Source: Stutzerimonas stutzeri
GTDB taxonomy: Bacteria > Pseudomonadota > Gammaproteobacteria > Pseudomonadales > Pseudomonadaceae
Assembly: GCF_002909485.1 (NCBI RefSeq)
Contig: NZ_PPXG01000002.1
Span: 248,001-312,000, forward strand
Length of the DNA stretch: 64,000 bases
Direction of reading: 5' to 3'
Shown here: positions 19,488 through 29,283 of the stretch, in pieces
Layout of the letters: every line of letters begins with the position of its first letter
Numbering within the stretch: the first letter of the stretch is position 1
The notes under the pieces: model-generated
Seen by the model: the letters and a program-made list of their open reading frames with translations, nothing else
What the model was told of the DNA's origin: nothing
Databases searched by the model: none
Made by a program: the position numbers and the translations under genes

Positions 19488-20480
19488 ATCAAGCCGCTAT
19501 TTGCCAAAGGACCTTTACTCGGTGTTCGCCTGTTGGTGTTCGTCGTGCTTTGTGTCGTGCTGATGGTGGTGGATGCGCGTTTCGAGGCGCTGAAGACGGT
19601 ACGCAGCCAGATGGGCCTGGTGCTGACCCCCTTCTACTTGGTGGGCGAGATGCCAGGGCGCATATGGAGAATGGCGACCGAGCAGATCGCCAGCAGCAAC
19701 AGCTTGATGGCTGAAAACGAGAAGCTAAAGGCCGAGGCGCTTTTGATGCAGCGCCGCTTACAGCGTCTCGCCATGCTTACCGAGCAGAACGTACGGTTGC
19801 GCGAGCTGCTCAATTCGGCGGCTCTGGTCGACGATAAGGTGATCGTCTCTGAGCTGATCGGCCTGGATCCGAATCCTTTCACCCATCGCATCCTGATCGA
19901 TAAGGGCGAAAAGGACGGCGTTTTCATGGGGCAGCCGGTGCTAGATGCCAGCGGTTTGATGGGGCAGGTGGTCGAGGTGTTGCCTTACGCTGCCCGCGTG
20001 CTGCTGCTGACCGACGTCACCCATAGCATTCCGGTCCAGGTCACGCGTAATGGCCTGCGCGCGATCGCCGTGGGTACCGGGAATCCGGATTATCTGGAGC
20101 TGCGCCACGTTGCTGAAACCGCCGACGTCAAGGCCGGCGACCTGCTGGTCAGCTCCGGACTCGGTCAGCGTTTCCCCAGCGGTTATCCGGTCGCTCAAGT
20201 GACCGAAGTGGTACATGGCTCCGGGCAGCCGTTTGCCATTGTTCGCGCGGTGCCGACGGCCATGCTCAATCGCAGCCGTTATCTGATGTTGGTGTTCAGC
20301 GACTCGCGGACGCCGGAAGAGCGGGCGGCTGCAGCAGCAGAAGCGCAGGCCGATGCGGATCAGAAGGCTGCTTCAGAGGGCACAGGCGTGACCACGCCGC
20401 CTGCTGGGGCTGAAGTCGATGACGCGGGTCAGTCGCCCGCTGTCGCGCCGCAAGCGCCGACCTCGGAGGTGGTGCAATGA
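19488..20480 (+). CDS. mreC: Rod shape-determining protein MreC, apparent ATC start
   Basis: 330 aa if read from ATC 19488. The in-frame region is open only from 19458 and holds no ATG, GTG or TTG before TTG 19533. Yet codons 19491 onward encode KPLFAKGPLLGVRLL, matching the E. coli MreC start MKPIFSRGPSLQIRL, with ATC exactly where Met belongs and GAGGA 7 nt upstream. A membrane helix (about 13-30), a coiled coil (about 70-110) and the MreC beta domains follow (DPNPFTHRILIDKGEKDGV, LVSSGLGQRFPSGYPVA). MreC links MreB to wall synthases. The C-terminal tail is Ala/Pro-rich. If ATC is not used, the first canonical start is TTG 19533, which would cut into the conserved N-terminus. Confidence 0.9.
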   Translation: MKPLFAKGPLLGVRLLVFVVLCVVLMVVDARFEALKTVRSQMGLVLTPFYLVGEMPGRIWRMATEQIASSNSLMAENEKLKAEALLMQRRLQRLAMLTEQNVRLRELLNSAALVDDKVIVSELIGLDPNPFTHRILIDKGEKDGVFMGQPVLDASGLMGQVVEVLPYAARVLLLTDVTHSIPVQVTRNGLRAIAVGTGNPDYLELRHVAETADVKAGDLLVSSGLGQRFPSGYPVAQVTEVVHGSGQPFAIVRAVPTAMLNRSRYLMLVFSDSRTPEERAAAAAEAQADADQKAASEGTGVTTPPAGAEVDDAGQSPAVAPQAPTSEVVQ

Positions 20481-20965
20481 TCAGCGGTCGCTCGAACAAT
20501 GGTTGGGTTATCTGGTTCAGCCTGACGGTTGCCTTGCTGCTCAGCGTTGCGCCAATGCCCGGCAATGCGGAGCTCGCTCGTCCGCTGTGGCTGGGCTTGG
20601 TCATTGCGTTCTGGTCCCTTTCGCTCCCGCATCGGGGTGGCTTAGGCGCTGCCTTTTGTTTCGGGCTCGCTCAGGACGTACTTGCCGGTACGTTGTTCGG
20701 CCAGAGCGCTCTGCCTTTGATCCTGATTGCCTTCCTGGTGTTGAGCCTGCAGCAGCGTCTGCGCATGTTTCCATTGTGGCAACAGAGCATGGTGCTGCTG
20801 GTGATTCTCGGCCTCGCGCAGCTGGTTCAGCTTTGGCTCAATACCTTGACCGGCAATCGGCCGCCGACGCTGCTTTTTCTGGTGCCGGTTCCTGTCAGTG
20901 CCCTGCTTTGGCCATGGGTATTCGTTGCGCTGCAGGGGCTGCGCCAGCGATTCGCCGTTTACTGA
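20477..20965 (+). CDS. mreD: Rod shape-determining protein MreD
   Basis: 162 aa; the ATGA overlap with mreC implies coupled translation. Five hydrophobic helices run through the protein. The family-typical segment GLAQDVLAGTLFGQSALPLIL is followed by LVLSLQQRLRMFPLWQQ. MreD is an inner-membrane partner of MreC in the elongasome. It ends the mreBCD cluster; the unknown coiled-coil gene starts about 190 nt later. Confidence 0.95.
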   Translation: MISGRSNNGWVIWFSLTVALLLSVAPMPGNAELARPLWLGLVIAFWSLSLPHRGGLGAAFCFGLAQDVLAGTLFGQSALPLILIAFLVLSLQQRLRMFPLWQQSMVLLVILGLAQLVQLWLNTLTGNRPPTLLFLVPVPVSALLWPWVFVALQGLRQRFAVY

Positions 20966-21153
20966 GCTTTTTTCGGCCAGCGTGTCGCCCTCTAAATTTC
21001 GTCTATAAGACCTTTTCGCTAGTGTGGTTTTGTGTGGCCCGGCACGGCTTGCGCCTTGATGCTCCGAGCTGTTTCTGAAATCATGTTGCCAGCATGGCCT
21101 TCAGCCATTACTGGTTTCTGTTTCAGAAAACGATAAGCACAACAGCACGGGCG

Positions 21154-22305
21154 ATGAGTATGGAAGCTGGCATCTCGATTTTTTCCACGCCGCAAGGCTC
21201 TCGTAGTGCTCGGGCAGTGGTAGCTGCTGGCGCCCTCGGATCGTTGTTGGTAACGCTGCTCATCGGTAGTGCCTATTCACAGGCTGATAGCGCTCCCCAA
21301 ACACCTCGGCTGGCTAAATTATCGTCTCCCGACCCGCTCGCCACTTCCGGGGCTGCAGAAGCGCCTGTCGATTCGCCTCGCGCCGAACAACTGGCAAACA
21401 AGATCGCTGAGCTCGATGCCATTCTTCTGGAGAAGCACAAGCTTGAGGATGCATTGCGTGTTGAGAAGAGCGAGCTGGCTGCCATTGAGTTACAGCTTGC
21501 AAACACCAAGAAACTGATTCGGCTGGAAGTCGACGACTTTCTCGGACAGAGTGCCGAGCGCAAGCGACTCGATGATCTGCTGGATGAGCACAAGCGCAGC
21601 GCCGATGCCGCCGCAGCCGTCAGCGAGCGTGTCGATGTACTGGAAAAGGACTTGGGTAGTCAGCACTTGAAGTTCTCGCTCGCCGCTCGCGATGTCGAGC
21701 GCCTCAAGTCTCAACTGGCTGCCGAGATTCGCGAGAGCAACAGCAAGAAAATCCAGGCCATTGCCCGCAAGTTGGACAAGACCATCCGCTTCGAGCAGGC
21801 CATCTCGTTCCGTTGCTCGGCCAGCAAGAGCCTTGCAGCTTGTCTGGCCGAGCACGGTAGTCAGGGGCAGATGTCGCAATGGGTGCTGGACAACTACCAG
21901 CGCGAGCTGGCCGAGGATATTCGTGAGCAGGTTGCCGATCTTGCGCTGGATACCGCTTGGTACCGTTTCCGAACCCGCACAGACTTCGCGCAGGCCAGCA
22001 TGAGCCTGGATGGCACCGTAAACGCGCAGATGAATGTCGAAGCCACCATCACCGCGAAAAAGATGATGCCGTGCGCGATTCTCGATGTGCCCTATGAGCA
22101 ATGCGACAGCAAGACGCATTCGCTGATCGTGCGCAGCAACAAGTACGACGATCAGGTCCGCATCAATGACCAGGAGCACGGTGCAACGCCGGTGTCGCTG
22201 GTGCTCGATAGCGGCGTTTACGATATTCAGGTCACCTCCGGTGGCGTGACGCAGAAGCGTACGCTGTCGCTCAAGGGTGACCAGGTGCTCAACTTCAAGT
22301 TCTGA
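21154..22305 (+). CDS. Unknown membrane-anchored coiled-coil protein
   Basis: 383 aa from ATG 21154 (MSMEAGISIFSTPQGSRS); an ATG at 21094 would add 20 residues but neither start has a strong ribosome site. One hydrophobic helix at about 25-40 (AGALGSLLVTLLIGSA) acts as anchor or signal. A long acidic and basic coiled coil runs through about 70-210, then a region with two cysteine-containing segments (ISFRCSASKSLAACLAE, CAILDVPYEQC). The C-terminus is beta-rich and PEGA-like (GATPVSLVLDSGVYDIQVTSGG). I do not recognise a named family. Its place after mreBCD suggests an envelope role, but spacing does not prove an operon. Confidence 0.75.
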   Translation: MSMEAGISIFSTPQGSRSARAVVAAGALGSLLVTLLIGSAYSQADSAPQTPRLAKLSSPDPLATSGAAEAPVDSPRAEQLANKIAELDAILLEKHKLEDALRVEKSELAAIELQLANTKKLIRLEVDDFLGQSAERKRLDDLLDEHKRSADAAAAVSERVDVLEKDLGSQHLKFSLAARDVERLKSQLAAEIRESNSKKIQAIARKLDKTIRFEQAISFRCSASKSLAACLAEHGSQGQMSQWVLDNYQRELAEDIREQVADLALDTAWYRFRTRTDFAQASMSLDGTVNAQMNVEATITAKKMMPCAILDVPYEQCDSKTHSLIVRSNKYDDQVRINDQEHGATPVSLVLDSGVYDIQVTSGGVTQKRTLSLKGDQVLNFKF

Positions 22306-22403
22306 TCCTATGGTCTGGCGTCTCTTGCGCGCCCGACCTTTGTGCCTTCCTCGACGTGCCCGGATATGCGACGCTGTCGTTTATTTTTCGTTGAGGATCG
22401 GCC

Positions 22404-22994
22404 ATGGGCGCATTGTTTCTTGCCTCGGCTTCACCCCGTCGCCGCGAACTGCTTGCGCAGATAGGCGTCCCTTTTTCCCTGCTTGACGTATCAGTCGACG
22501 AGACGCCGTCGCCGACCGAGTCCCCTGAGGCATACGTCGAGCGCGTTGCCCGGGACAAGGCACTTGCTGGTCTGGCGGGCATAGGCGAGGGCGACAGTTA
22601 TGTGCTGGGCGCCGATACCAGCGTGGTGCTGGACCAGCGCATTCTTGGCAAGCCGGTGGATCGTGCAGATGGATTGGCCATGCTGGCTGCCTTGTCCGGA
22701 CGTACGCATCGAGTCATGACTGCAGTAGCGCTGGCTAGCCGGACGGCGTGCGAGGTGCGCGTGGTCATCAGCGAAGTGACGTTCCGCACCATCGAAGAGG
22801 CCGAGGCAGAACGTTATTGGGACAGTGGCGAGCCGCAGGACAAGGCGGGCGGTTACGCCATTCAGGGCTGGGGCGCGGTGTTCGTCAGCCAGTTACACGG
22901 CAGCTATTCGGCAGTGGTTGGCCTGCCGCTGTGTGAAACAGCGCAGCTCGTCGACGCGTTCGGCCTGCCGCGTTGGACCAAAGGCTCACGCTAG
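22404..22994 (+). CDS. maf: Maf family nucleotide pyrophosphatase (YhdE type)
   Basis: 196 aa, GAGGATCGGCC before ATG 22404. Signatures: [16 protein letters not shown] at the N-terminus, [13 protein letters not shown] with the catalytic aspartate, RAGL-like [20 protein letters not shown], and [13 protein letters not shown]. Maf/YhdE proteins hydrolyse dTTP, UTP and modified pyrimidine nucleotides. The next gene is rng, an order (mreBCD - maf - rng - yhdP - tldD) shared by many gammaproteobacteria. Confidence 0.95.
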   Translation: MGALFLASASPRRRELLAQIGVPFSLLDVSVDETPSPTESPEAYVERVARDKALAGLAGIGEGDSYVLGADTSVVLDQRILGKPVDRADGLAMLAALSGRTHRVMTAVALASRTACEVRVVISEVTFRTIEEAEAERYWDSGEPQDKAGGYAIQGWGAVFVSQLHGSYSAVVGLPLCETAQLVDAFGLPRWTKGSR

Positions 22995-23080
22995 AGCCTG
23001 TGGCTTCGGCACGCTTGCCGGTTAGAATCGACCCCAACGATCAGCTAGCGCTGCACATCAAGCCACCGCCGAGAACAATA

Positions 23081-24538
23081 ATGAGCGAAGAAATCCTGAT
23101 GAACATCACCCCCATGGAGTCGCGGGTGGCGGTGGTGGAGAACGGTGTTCTGCAGGAGGTGCACGTCGAGCGTACGCAGCGCCGCGGCATCGTCGGCAAC
23201 ATTTACAAAGGCAAGGTGGTCAGGGTGCTGCCCGGTATGCAAGCGGCGTTCGTCGATATCGGGCTGGATCGCGCTGCGTTTATCCATGCTTCGGAGATTT
23301 CTTCCCGCGAAGGCAATGCCGTCGAGCCGATCAACGCCCTGGTGCATGAAGGGCAAAGCCTGGTGGTACAAGTCACCAAAGACCCCATCGGCACCAAGGG
23401 CGCGCGGCTGACTACACAGCTGTCGATCCCGTCGCGCTACCTGGTCTACATGCCGCGCACCAGCCATGTCGGAATCTCCCTGCGTATCGAGGATGAAGCC
23501 GAGCGCGAGCGACTCAAGCAGGTAGTGGCCGAATGCGTGGCGGCAGAAGGCATCCAGGAAGCCGGTGGTTTTATTCTGCGTACCGCGGCAGAGGGCGCTG
23601 GTAGCGATGAAATTCTCATGGATATCCGCTATCTGCGCCGTTTGTGGGAACAGATCGCGAGCCAGATAAAGACTGTCGCAGCGCCGACGGTAATCTACGA
23701 AGACTTGTCGTTGGCGATGCGCACCTTGCGCGATCTGGTCAACCCACGAATCGAGAAGATCCGCATCGATTCACGTGAGAATTTCCAGAAGGTCACGCAG
23801 TTTGTCGGCGAACTCATGCCGGAGCTGGGCGATCGCCTGGAGCACTATCCGGGCGAGCGCCCGATCTTCGATCTCTATGGCGTCGAGGATGAGATTCAAA
23901 AGGCCCTTGATCGCAAGGTCATGCTCAAGTCGGGCGGGTATCTGATCATCGACCCGGCCGAGGCGATGACCACCATCGACGTCAACACCGGTGCTTTCGT
24001 CGGCCACCGCACGCTGGAAGAAACCATTTTCAAGACCAACCTCGAGTCGGCCACCGCCATTGCCCGGCAGCTCAGGCTGCGCAATCTGGGCGGTATCATC
24101 ATCATCGACTTCATCGACATGGAAGACGAAGAGCACCGTCGGCAGGTCCTGCGCACGCTGGAAAAGCAGCTCGAACGCGATCACGCCAAGACCAATATCA
24201 TCGGCATCACCGAACTCGGTCTGGTGCAGATGACCCGCAAGCGCACCCGCGAGAGCCTTGAACAGATACTGTGCGAGCCGTGCATGTGCTGCCAGGGGCG
24301 GGGCAAACTGAAGACTCCGGAAACCGTTTGCTACGAGATCTTCCGGGAAATCCTGCGCGAGGCCCGGGCTTATCAGGCTGAGGGCTATCGGGTGCTGGCG
24401 AACCAGAAAGTGATCGATCGTCTGCTGGACGAGGAGTCGGGCAACGTCGCGGATCTGGAGGCCTTCATCGGTCGCTCGATCAAGTTTCAGGTGGAAAGCA
24501 TGTACTCGCAGGAACAGTACGACGTGGTGTTGCTCTGA
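23081..24538 (+). CDS. rng: Ribonuclease G
   Basis: 485 aa from ATG 23081 (MSEEILMNITPMESRVAVVE); the frame is open further upstream but this start fits the family. An S1 RNA-binding domain (KGKVVRVLPGMQAAFVDIGLDRAAF) occupies about 35-120. The catalytic aspartates lie in the two blocks TTIDVNTGAFVG and IIIIDFIDMEDEE. The zinc-link cysteines are CEPCMCC. RNase G trims the 5' end of 16S rRNA and decays some mRNAs. Length and motifs are those of RNase G, without the RNase E scaffold tail. yhdP follows at 49 nt. Confidence 0.96.
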   Translation: MSEEILMNITPMESRVAVVENGVLQEVHVERTQRRGIVGNIYKGKVVRVLPGMQAAFVDIGLDRAAFIHASEISSREGNAVEPINALVHEGQSLVVQVTKDPIGTKGARLTTQLSIPSRYLVYMPRTSHVGISLRIEDEAERERLKQVVAECVAAEGIQEAGGFILRTAAEGAGSDEILMDIRYLRRLWEQIASQIKTVAAPTVIYEDLSLAMRTLRDLVNPRIEKIRIDSRENFQKVTQFVGELMPELGDRLEHYPGERPIFDLYGVEDEIQKALDRKVMLKSGGYLIIDPAEAMTTIDVNTGAFVGHRTLEETIFKTNLESATAIARQLRLRNLGGIIIIDFIDMEDEEHRRQVLRTLEKQLERDHAKTNIIGITELGLVQMTRKRTRESLEQILCEPCMCCQGRGKLKTPETVCYEIFREILREARAYQAEGYRVLANQKVIDRLLDEESGNVADLEAFIGRSIKFQVESMYSQEQYDVVLL

Positions 24539-24587
24539 ACAGAGGTAGACCAGGCCGCAAGTGCCGGGATGACCGGAGCGCCTCCAC

Positions 24588-27500
24588 ATGAATCGTCTCG
24601 CTGCCTTCCTCGTTACGCTGTCGCGCCAGTTGCTCTGGATGGGCGCGCTTGGGCTGATTTTAGCCGCGTTGTACGTCAGCCTAGGGCGGCAATTGGTACC
24701 TCTGGTTGCCGAGTACCGTGCAGACGTCGAGGACAAGGCGCGTCAGGCTCTCGATATGCCAGTGACTCTGGGCCGCCTCGAAGGCGAATGGCAGGGCTTT
24801 GCCCCGCGCCTGCTGGCGCACGATGTATTGCTCGGTGAGGGCGATAGCGCAATGCGACTGGACCAGATCGCGCTCAAGCCCGATCTTGCCGCCAGCCTCT
24901 GGGCCCGTGAGCTGCGGCTGGACTCGCTCGAGTTCGGCGGTGTGCATCTGTCGCTGGTCGAGGACGCAGAAGGCAAATGGCGGGTGAAGGGGCTGCCGGA
25001 GCGAGCCGAACAACCGCCGCCCGATCCGCAGAAGATTCTTGCCGCACTGCAACAGGTGCGGGGGCTGGCTTTGCATGATAGTCAGATCACTTTGGAACCC
25101 TTTGCTGAGACGCCGCTGACCCTGAGCTACACCAATCTGAATCTGCGCGTTGACGGCGAGCGACTGAGGCTTGATGGGCGCAGTGTGCTACCCGATGGAC
25201 AGCCGTTGGCTGGTCGTATGCAGGTCCGTGTGCAGCCGCGGCATTGGCAGCAGGCCGAGGCGCAGATTTACCTCAGTCTGCCGCAGAGTGATTGGGCTGC
25301 ATGGTTGCCGCGACGGTTGACGGCCGACTGGCATTTGCAAACGTTGCAAATGGGCGGCGAGGTTTGGGGGCGCTGGAGCAAACAGCGGCTTGAGCGCGCC
25401 GTGCTGCGTTTGAACGCTCCGCTGTTAAGCGCGACCTATGCCGATCGCGCCCCTTTACAGGTCGAGGATCTGGCAGTCGAGGCGTACGTCGATCATGCCG
25501 AGCAAGGCTACCGATTGCTGTTCGATGGGCTGGCCTTCGATCTTGATGGCGAGCGCTGGGGCGATGCGCGAATTCAGTTGCAGCAGGATCAGGCCCGGCA
25601 ACACTGGCAATTGCAGGCTGACCGGTTGGGTGTCGCGCCGATCGCCACGCTCGTTCGTGCGCTTGCGCCGCTACCGCCGGCAGCAGGCGAGGCGCTGGCG
25701 GCACTGCGGCCCAGCGGAACAGTGCGCAATCTTCGGTTGGACTACTACCGCGAGATGGCATCGCCTCAGCAACTGCAGTTTGCGGCCAATCTGGATCGCA
25801 TCAGCTTCGGGGCACACAACTGGATTCCGGCGGTAGGCAATGCCAGTGGCAGCATTCAGGGCGATCTGGGCAGTGGCGAACTACGCTTGGACAGCAAGGA
25901 TTTCAGCCTGCAGCTGGCGCCGTTGTATCCCGAGCCCTGGCAATATCGGCACGGTGCAGGTCGCCTGACCTGGAAGCTTGACGAGCAGGCCTTCACCTTG
26001 GCAGCGCCCTATCTGCGCGTCGATGGCGAGGAAGGCCGGATCGCAGGGGATTTCCTGATCCGCCTGCCGCGTGATCCGACGGCAGAAGACTATATGGACC
26101 TGCGCGTCGGCTTGAGCGAGGGTGATGCACGCTACACCGAAAAATACCTGCCGACACGCTCGCCGGCTTTGAGCCCCGCGCTGACTACCTGGCTAAAAGA
26201 GGCGATTCGCGGCGGTACCGTCGAACAGGGTTACTTCCAGTACCAGGGAGCACTGAACAAGAACGCTTCAGACAGCGCGCGCAGCCTGAGCCTGTACTTC
26301 AAAGTGCGTGATGCCGAGTTGGCCTTCCAGCCAGGCTGGCCGGTGCTGCGGCAGGGGCGCGGCGAGGTCTTGATTGAGGACAGCGGCGTTCGCGTACGAC
26401 TTGCCGAGGGTCGGATTCTGGATAGCCGCGTATATGACGCGACTGCGGACATCCCCCGTGCAGGTAGCGACAAGGTGCCGATATTGGCGGTGAAAGGGCA
26501 GGTCTCTAGCAGCCTTGCCGACGCGCTGAAGCTGTTGCAGGAAGCGCCTATAGGCACCGATGAAATCTTTGCCGGCTGGCAGGGGCAGGGGAGTCTGCAG
26601 GGCGCGCTGGATCTACAGATTCCGCTGGGCAAGGGCACGCCGCGAGTGGCAGTGGATTTCTCCAGCGACGGCGCATCGCTGCGGATCCTGGAGCCGTTGC
26701 TCGATCTGGAAGGGCTCAGCGGTAAATTTCGCTACGACACTGCGCGAGGGTTGAGTGCAGAGGATATTCAGGGACGCCTGTTCGGCCGTCCCGTGAGAGG
26801 CAAGGCCGTGGCGACGGGGTCGGCAGGCAAGCCGGCCTCACGCATAGAAGCGCGCGGCGCCGTGGGGCTAAAGCGCCTGGTTGAGTGGCTGGAGGCTGAG
26901 CAGCCTTTGCCTGCCAGCGGCGAGCTGCCCTATCAGCTGCGCCTGGATCTGGCGGGTGAGAGCAGTCAGCTGCAGATCGACTCCTCGTTACAGGGGCTGC
27001 GTATCGATCTGCCCGCACCGTTCGGCAAGGCGGCCAGCGTACGCCGTGACACCACATTGCGCATGTCCCTGCAGGGTACGGAGCGGCGCTATGGCGTCAG
27101 GCACGGTGAGCTTGCCGCTCTAGCTTTCGCGGCGCCTCCAGGGGCCATGGCGCAAGGGCGCGGTGAGCTACGTCTTGGAGGCGGCGCGGCCAATCTTCCC
27201 GGGCGTGCGGGATTGTATGTGAGGGGGCGTCTGCCTGAACTCGACTGGAAAGCCTGGCAGGCAGTGCTGGACCGGTACGGCAGCGGCGACCCACAGCAGG
27301 CCACTGGATCCTTACTGCGCCAGGTGCAAGTCGATATCGACCGTTTCAATGGTTTCGGCACCCGCGTTGCTGATCTGGGCGTAAATCTGCAGCGCATCAC
27401 TGGTGCCTGGGAACTGGGCTTGCGCAGTACGACCATCAATGGTGCGGTGCGTCTGCCAGACGCTGCAGGCGCTACCATCGTCGCGGATCTGGCGCTGCTG

Positions 27501-28391
27501 CGCTTGCCTGCTGCGAAGGCCGGCGAAGCAGCGCCATCTGCGCATGTCGATCCACTGGCCGATGTGGACCCGCAGAGTCTGCCATCGATGGATATCGCTA
27601 TCAGGCAAGTCTTCCGGGGCGACGACCTTCTCGGTGCAGGGGCGTTAAAGCTACGCCCAACCAGTGCGGGTGTGGAGTTCCGCGATATTGCACTCGACCT
27701 CAAGGGGCTGAAGGTCGGCGGCAACGGCGGCTGGCAGGACGGCTCAACCTGGTACAAGGGCCGCCTGGAGGGCCGCAACCTGGCGGACGTGTTGCTTGCA
27801 TGGGGCTTCGCACCATCGGTCACCAGCGATAGCTTCCGCTTGGACGTGGATGGGCGGTGGCCAGGTTCGCCGGCCTCGTTCGCCATGGCACGCTATACCG
27901 GCAGCATGCAGCCACGGTTGCGCAAGGGGCAGTTCGTCGAGATCGATGGTAGCAGCCAGGCCCTGCGCGTGTTCGGCGTGCTGAATTTCAATTCGATCGG
28001 GCGCCGCTTGCGGCTGGATTTTTCCGATCTGTTCAGCAAGGGCTTCAGCTATGACCGGCTGGATGGGAGCCTGAAGGGCAATGCTGGCGTATTCATAACA
28101 GGTGAGCCGATTACCGTCAGCGGGCCGTCCAGCAATCTGGAGCTCAATGGCAAGCTGGATATGGCGCGCGACGAGGTCGACGCCAAGTTGCTTGTGACAC
28201 TGCCAATCAGCAACAACCTGCCTCTGGCAGCCCTGATCGTCGGTGCACCCGCCATCGGTGGGGCGCTGTTCATTGCGGATAAGCTGCTTGGCGACCGAGT
28301 AGCGCGTTTCGCTACCGTGCAGTACGACGTCAAGGGCCCATGGCAGTCGCCAAAGATCAGCTTCGACAAGCCATTCGAGAAGCCCAACTGA
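24588..28391 (+). CDS. yhdP: YhdP family AsmA-like phospholipid transport protein
   Basis: 1267 aa. The N-terminal membrane helix (LSRQLLWMGALGLILAALYV) is followed by a very long beta-rich periplasmic region of the AsmA/DUF3971 type and a C-terminal AsmA_2 region: FSKGFSYDRLDGSLKGNAGVF, then VDAKLLVTLPISNNLPLAALIVG and ADKLLGDRVARFATVQYDVKGPW. YhdP, TamB and YdbH form bridge-like grooves that carry phospholipids to the outer membrane in E. coli. The gene sits between rng and a nitrilase-family gene as in E. coli yhdP. Size agrees with the family. Confidence 0.94.
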   Translation: MNRLAAFLVTLSRQLLWMGALGLILAALYVSLGRQLVPLVAEYRADVEDKARQALDMPVTLGRLEGEWQGFAPRLLAHDVLLGEGDSAMRLDQIALKPDLAASLWARELRLDSLEFGGVHLSLVEDAEGKWRVKGLPERAEQPPPDPQKILAALQQVRGLALHDSQITLEPFAETPLTLSYTNLNLRVDGERLRLDGRSVLPDGQPLAGRMQVRVQPRHWQQAEAQIYLSLPQSDWAAWLPRRLTADWHLQTLQMGGEVWGRWSKQRLERAVLRLNAPLLSATYADRAPLQVEDLAVEAYVDHAEQGYRLLFDGLAFDLDGERWGDARIQLQQDQARQHWQLQADRLGVAPIATLVRALAPLPPAAGEALAALRPSGTVRNLRLDYYREMASPQQLQFAANLDRISFGAHNWIPAVGNASGSIQGDLGSGELRLDSKDFSLQLAPLYPEPWQYRHGAGRLTWKLDEQAFTLAAPYLRVDGEEGRIAGDFLIRLPRDPTAEDYMDLRVGLSEGDARYTEKYLPTRSPALSPALTTWLKEAIRGGTVEQGYFQYQGALNKNASDSARSLSLYFKVRDAELAFQPGWPVLRQGRGEVLIEDSGVRVRLAEGRILDSRVYDATADIPRAGSDKVPILAVKGQVSSSLADALKLLQEAPIGTDEIFAGWQGQGSLQGALDLQIPLGKGTPRVAVDFSSDGASLRILEPLLDLEGLSGKFRYDTARGLSAEDIQGRLFGRPVRGKAVATGSAGKPASRIEARGAVGLKRLVEWLEAEQPLPASGELPYQLRLDLAGESSQLQIDSSLQGLRIDLPAPFGKAASVRRDTTLRMSLQGTERRYGVRHGELAALAFAAPPGAMAQGRGELRLGGGAANLPGRAGLYVRGRLPELDWKAWQAVLDRYGSGDPQQATGSLLRQVQVDIDRFNGFGTRVADLGVNLQRITGAWELGLRSTTINGAVRLPDAAGATIVADLALLRLPAAKAGEAAPSAHVDPLADVDPQSLPSMDIAIRQVFRGDDLLGAGALKLRPTSAGVEFRDIALDLKGLKVGGNGGWQDGSTWYKGRLEGRNLADVLLAWGFAPSVTSDSFRLDVDGRWPGSPASFAMARYTGSMQPRLRKGQFVEIDGSSQALRVFGVLNFNSIGRRLRLDFSDLFSKGFSYDRLDGSLKGNAGVFITGEPITVSGPSSNLELNGKLDMARDEVDAKLLVTLPISNNLPLAALIVGAPAIGGALFIADKLLGDRVARFATVQYDVKGPWQSPKISFDKPFEKPN

Positions 28392-28435
28392 TCCATGATT
28401 GTCCTCGGACCTTGCCTTTTACCAGTGGGGATTGC

Positions 28436-29281
28436 ATGTCCTTAGCCGTGATCCAGATGGTCAGTCAGACTGATGTTGCACTTAACTTGCGCCGTGCACG
28501 GCACCTGCTCGAGCAGGCCGCAGAGACAGGCGCACGGTTGGCCGTGCTGCCAGAAAACTTTGCTGCAATTGGCCATAAAGATCCGGCGCTACTCGGGCGC
28601 ACTGAGGCGACAGGCGAGGGACCGATTCTGCCTTGGTTGAAACGCACTGCCCGTGACCTCAGGTTATGGATAGTCGCCGGCACCATCCCGTTACCGCCCG
28701 AAGACAATCCGCAGGGCAGGCCGAATGCCTGCTCGCTGCTGTTCGATGATCAAGGGCAGCGGGTCGCGCGTTATGACAAGTTGCATCTGTTCGATGCGGA
28801 CGTAGCCGACAGCCGCGCCCATTACCGCGAGTCCGATGACTATGCGGCGGGGCAGCAATTGGTTGTAGCCGACACACCGGTCGGTCGACTCGGTCTGACC
28901 GTGTGCTATGACCTGCGCTTCGCCGAGCTATATACGGCGCTACGCACAGCGGGTGCAGAGTTGATCAGCGTGCCGTCGGCGTTCACCACGGTGACCGGTG
29001 AAGCGCATTGGGAGATCCTGATTCGTGCCCGTGCCATCGAGACACAATGCTATATCCTGGCCGCCGCACAGGGCGGCGAGCATCCCGGCAGTCGCCTCAC
29101 CTACGGCCATTCGTCTATCGTGGACCCATGGGGTCGGTTGTTATGTGAGCAGGCAACCGGCGAAGCGAGCTTGGTTGCACTGCGAGATGCGGACGAACAG
29201 GCTGCCATCCGGCAGCGCATGCCGGTGCAGCGTCACCGCCGATTTTCCGTACCGTGCCTGGTCACGGACCGTTTGGAGTGA
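28436..29281 (+). CDS. Carbon-nitrogen hydrolase (Nit1/YbeM-like amidase)
   Basis: 281 aa; ATG 28436 is preceded by GGGGA. The Glu-Lys-Cys triad is visible: E40 in LAVLPENF, K115 in RYDKLHLFD and C157 in [10 protein letters not shown]. The body ([31 protein letters not shown]) matches Nit1-type enzymes, which in characterised cases deaminate damaged glutathione (dGSH); that activity is inferred here. It lies between yhdP and tldD with 2 nt before the tldD start, so these are co-transcribed. Confidence 0.92.
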   Translation: MSLAVIQMVSQTDVALNLRRARHLLEQAAETGARLAVLPENFAAIGHKDPALLGRTEATGEGPILPWLKRTARDLRLWIVAGTIPLPPEDNPQGRPNACSLLFDDQGQRVARYDKLHLFDADVADSRAHYRESDDYAAGQQLVVADTPVGRLGLTVCYDLRFAELYTALRTAGAELISVPSAFTTVTGEAHWEILIRARAIETQCYILAAAQGGEHPGSRLTYGHSSIVDPWGRLLCEQATGEASLVALRDADEQAAIRQRMPVQRHRRFSVPCLVTDRLE

Positions 29282-29283
29282 AT

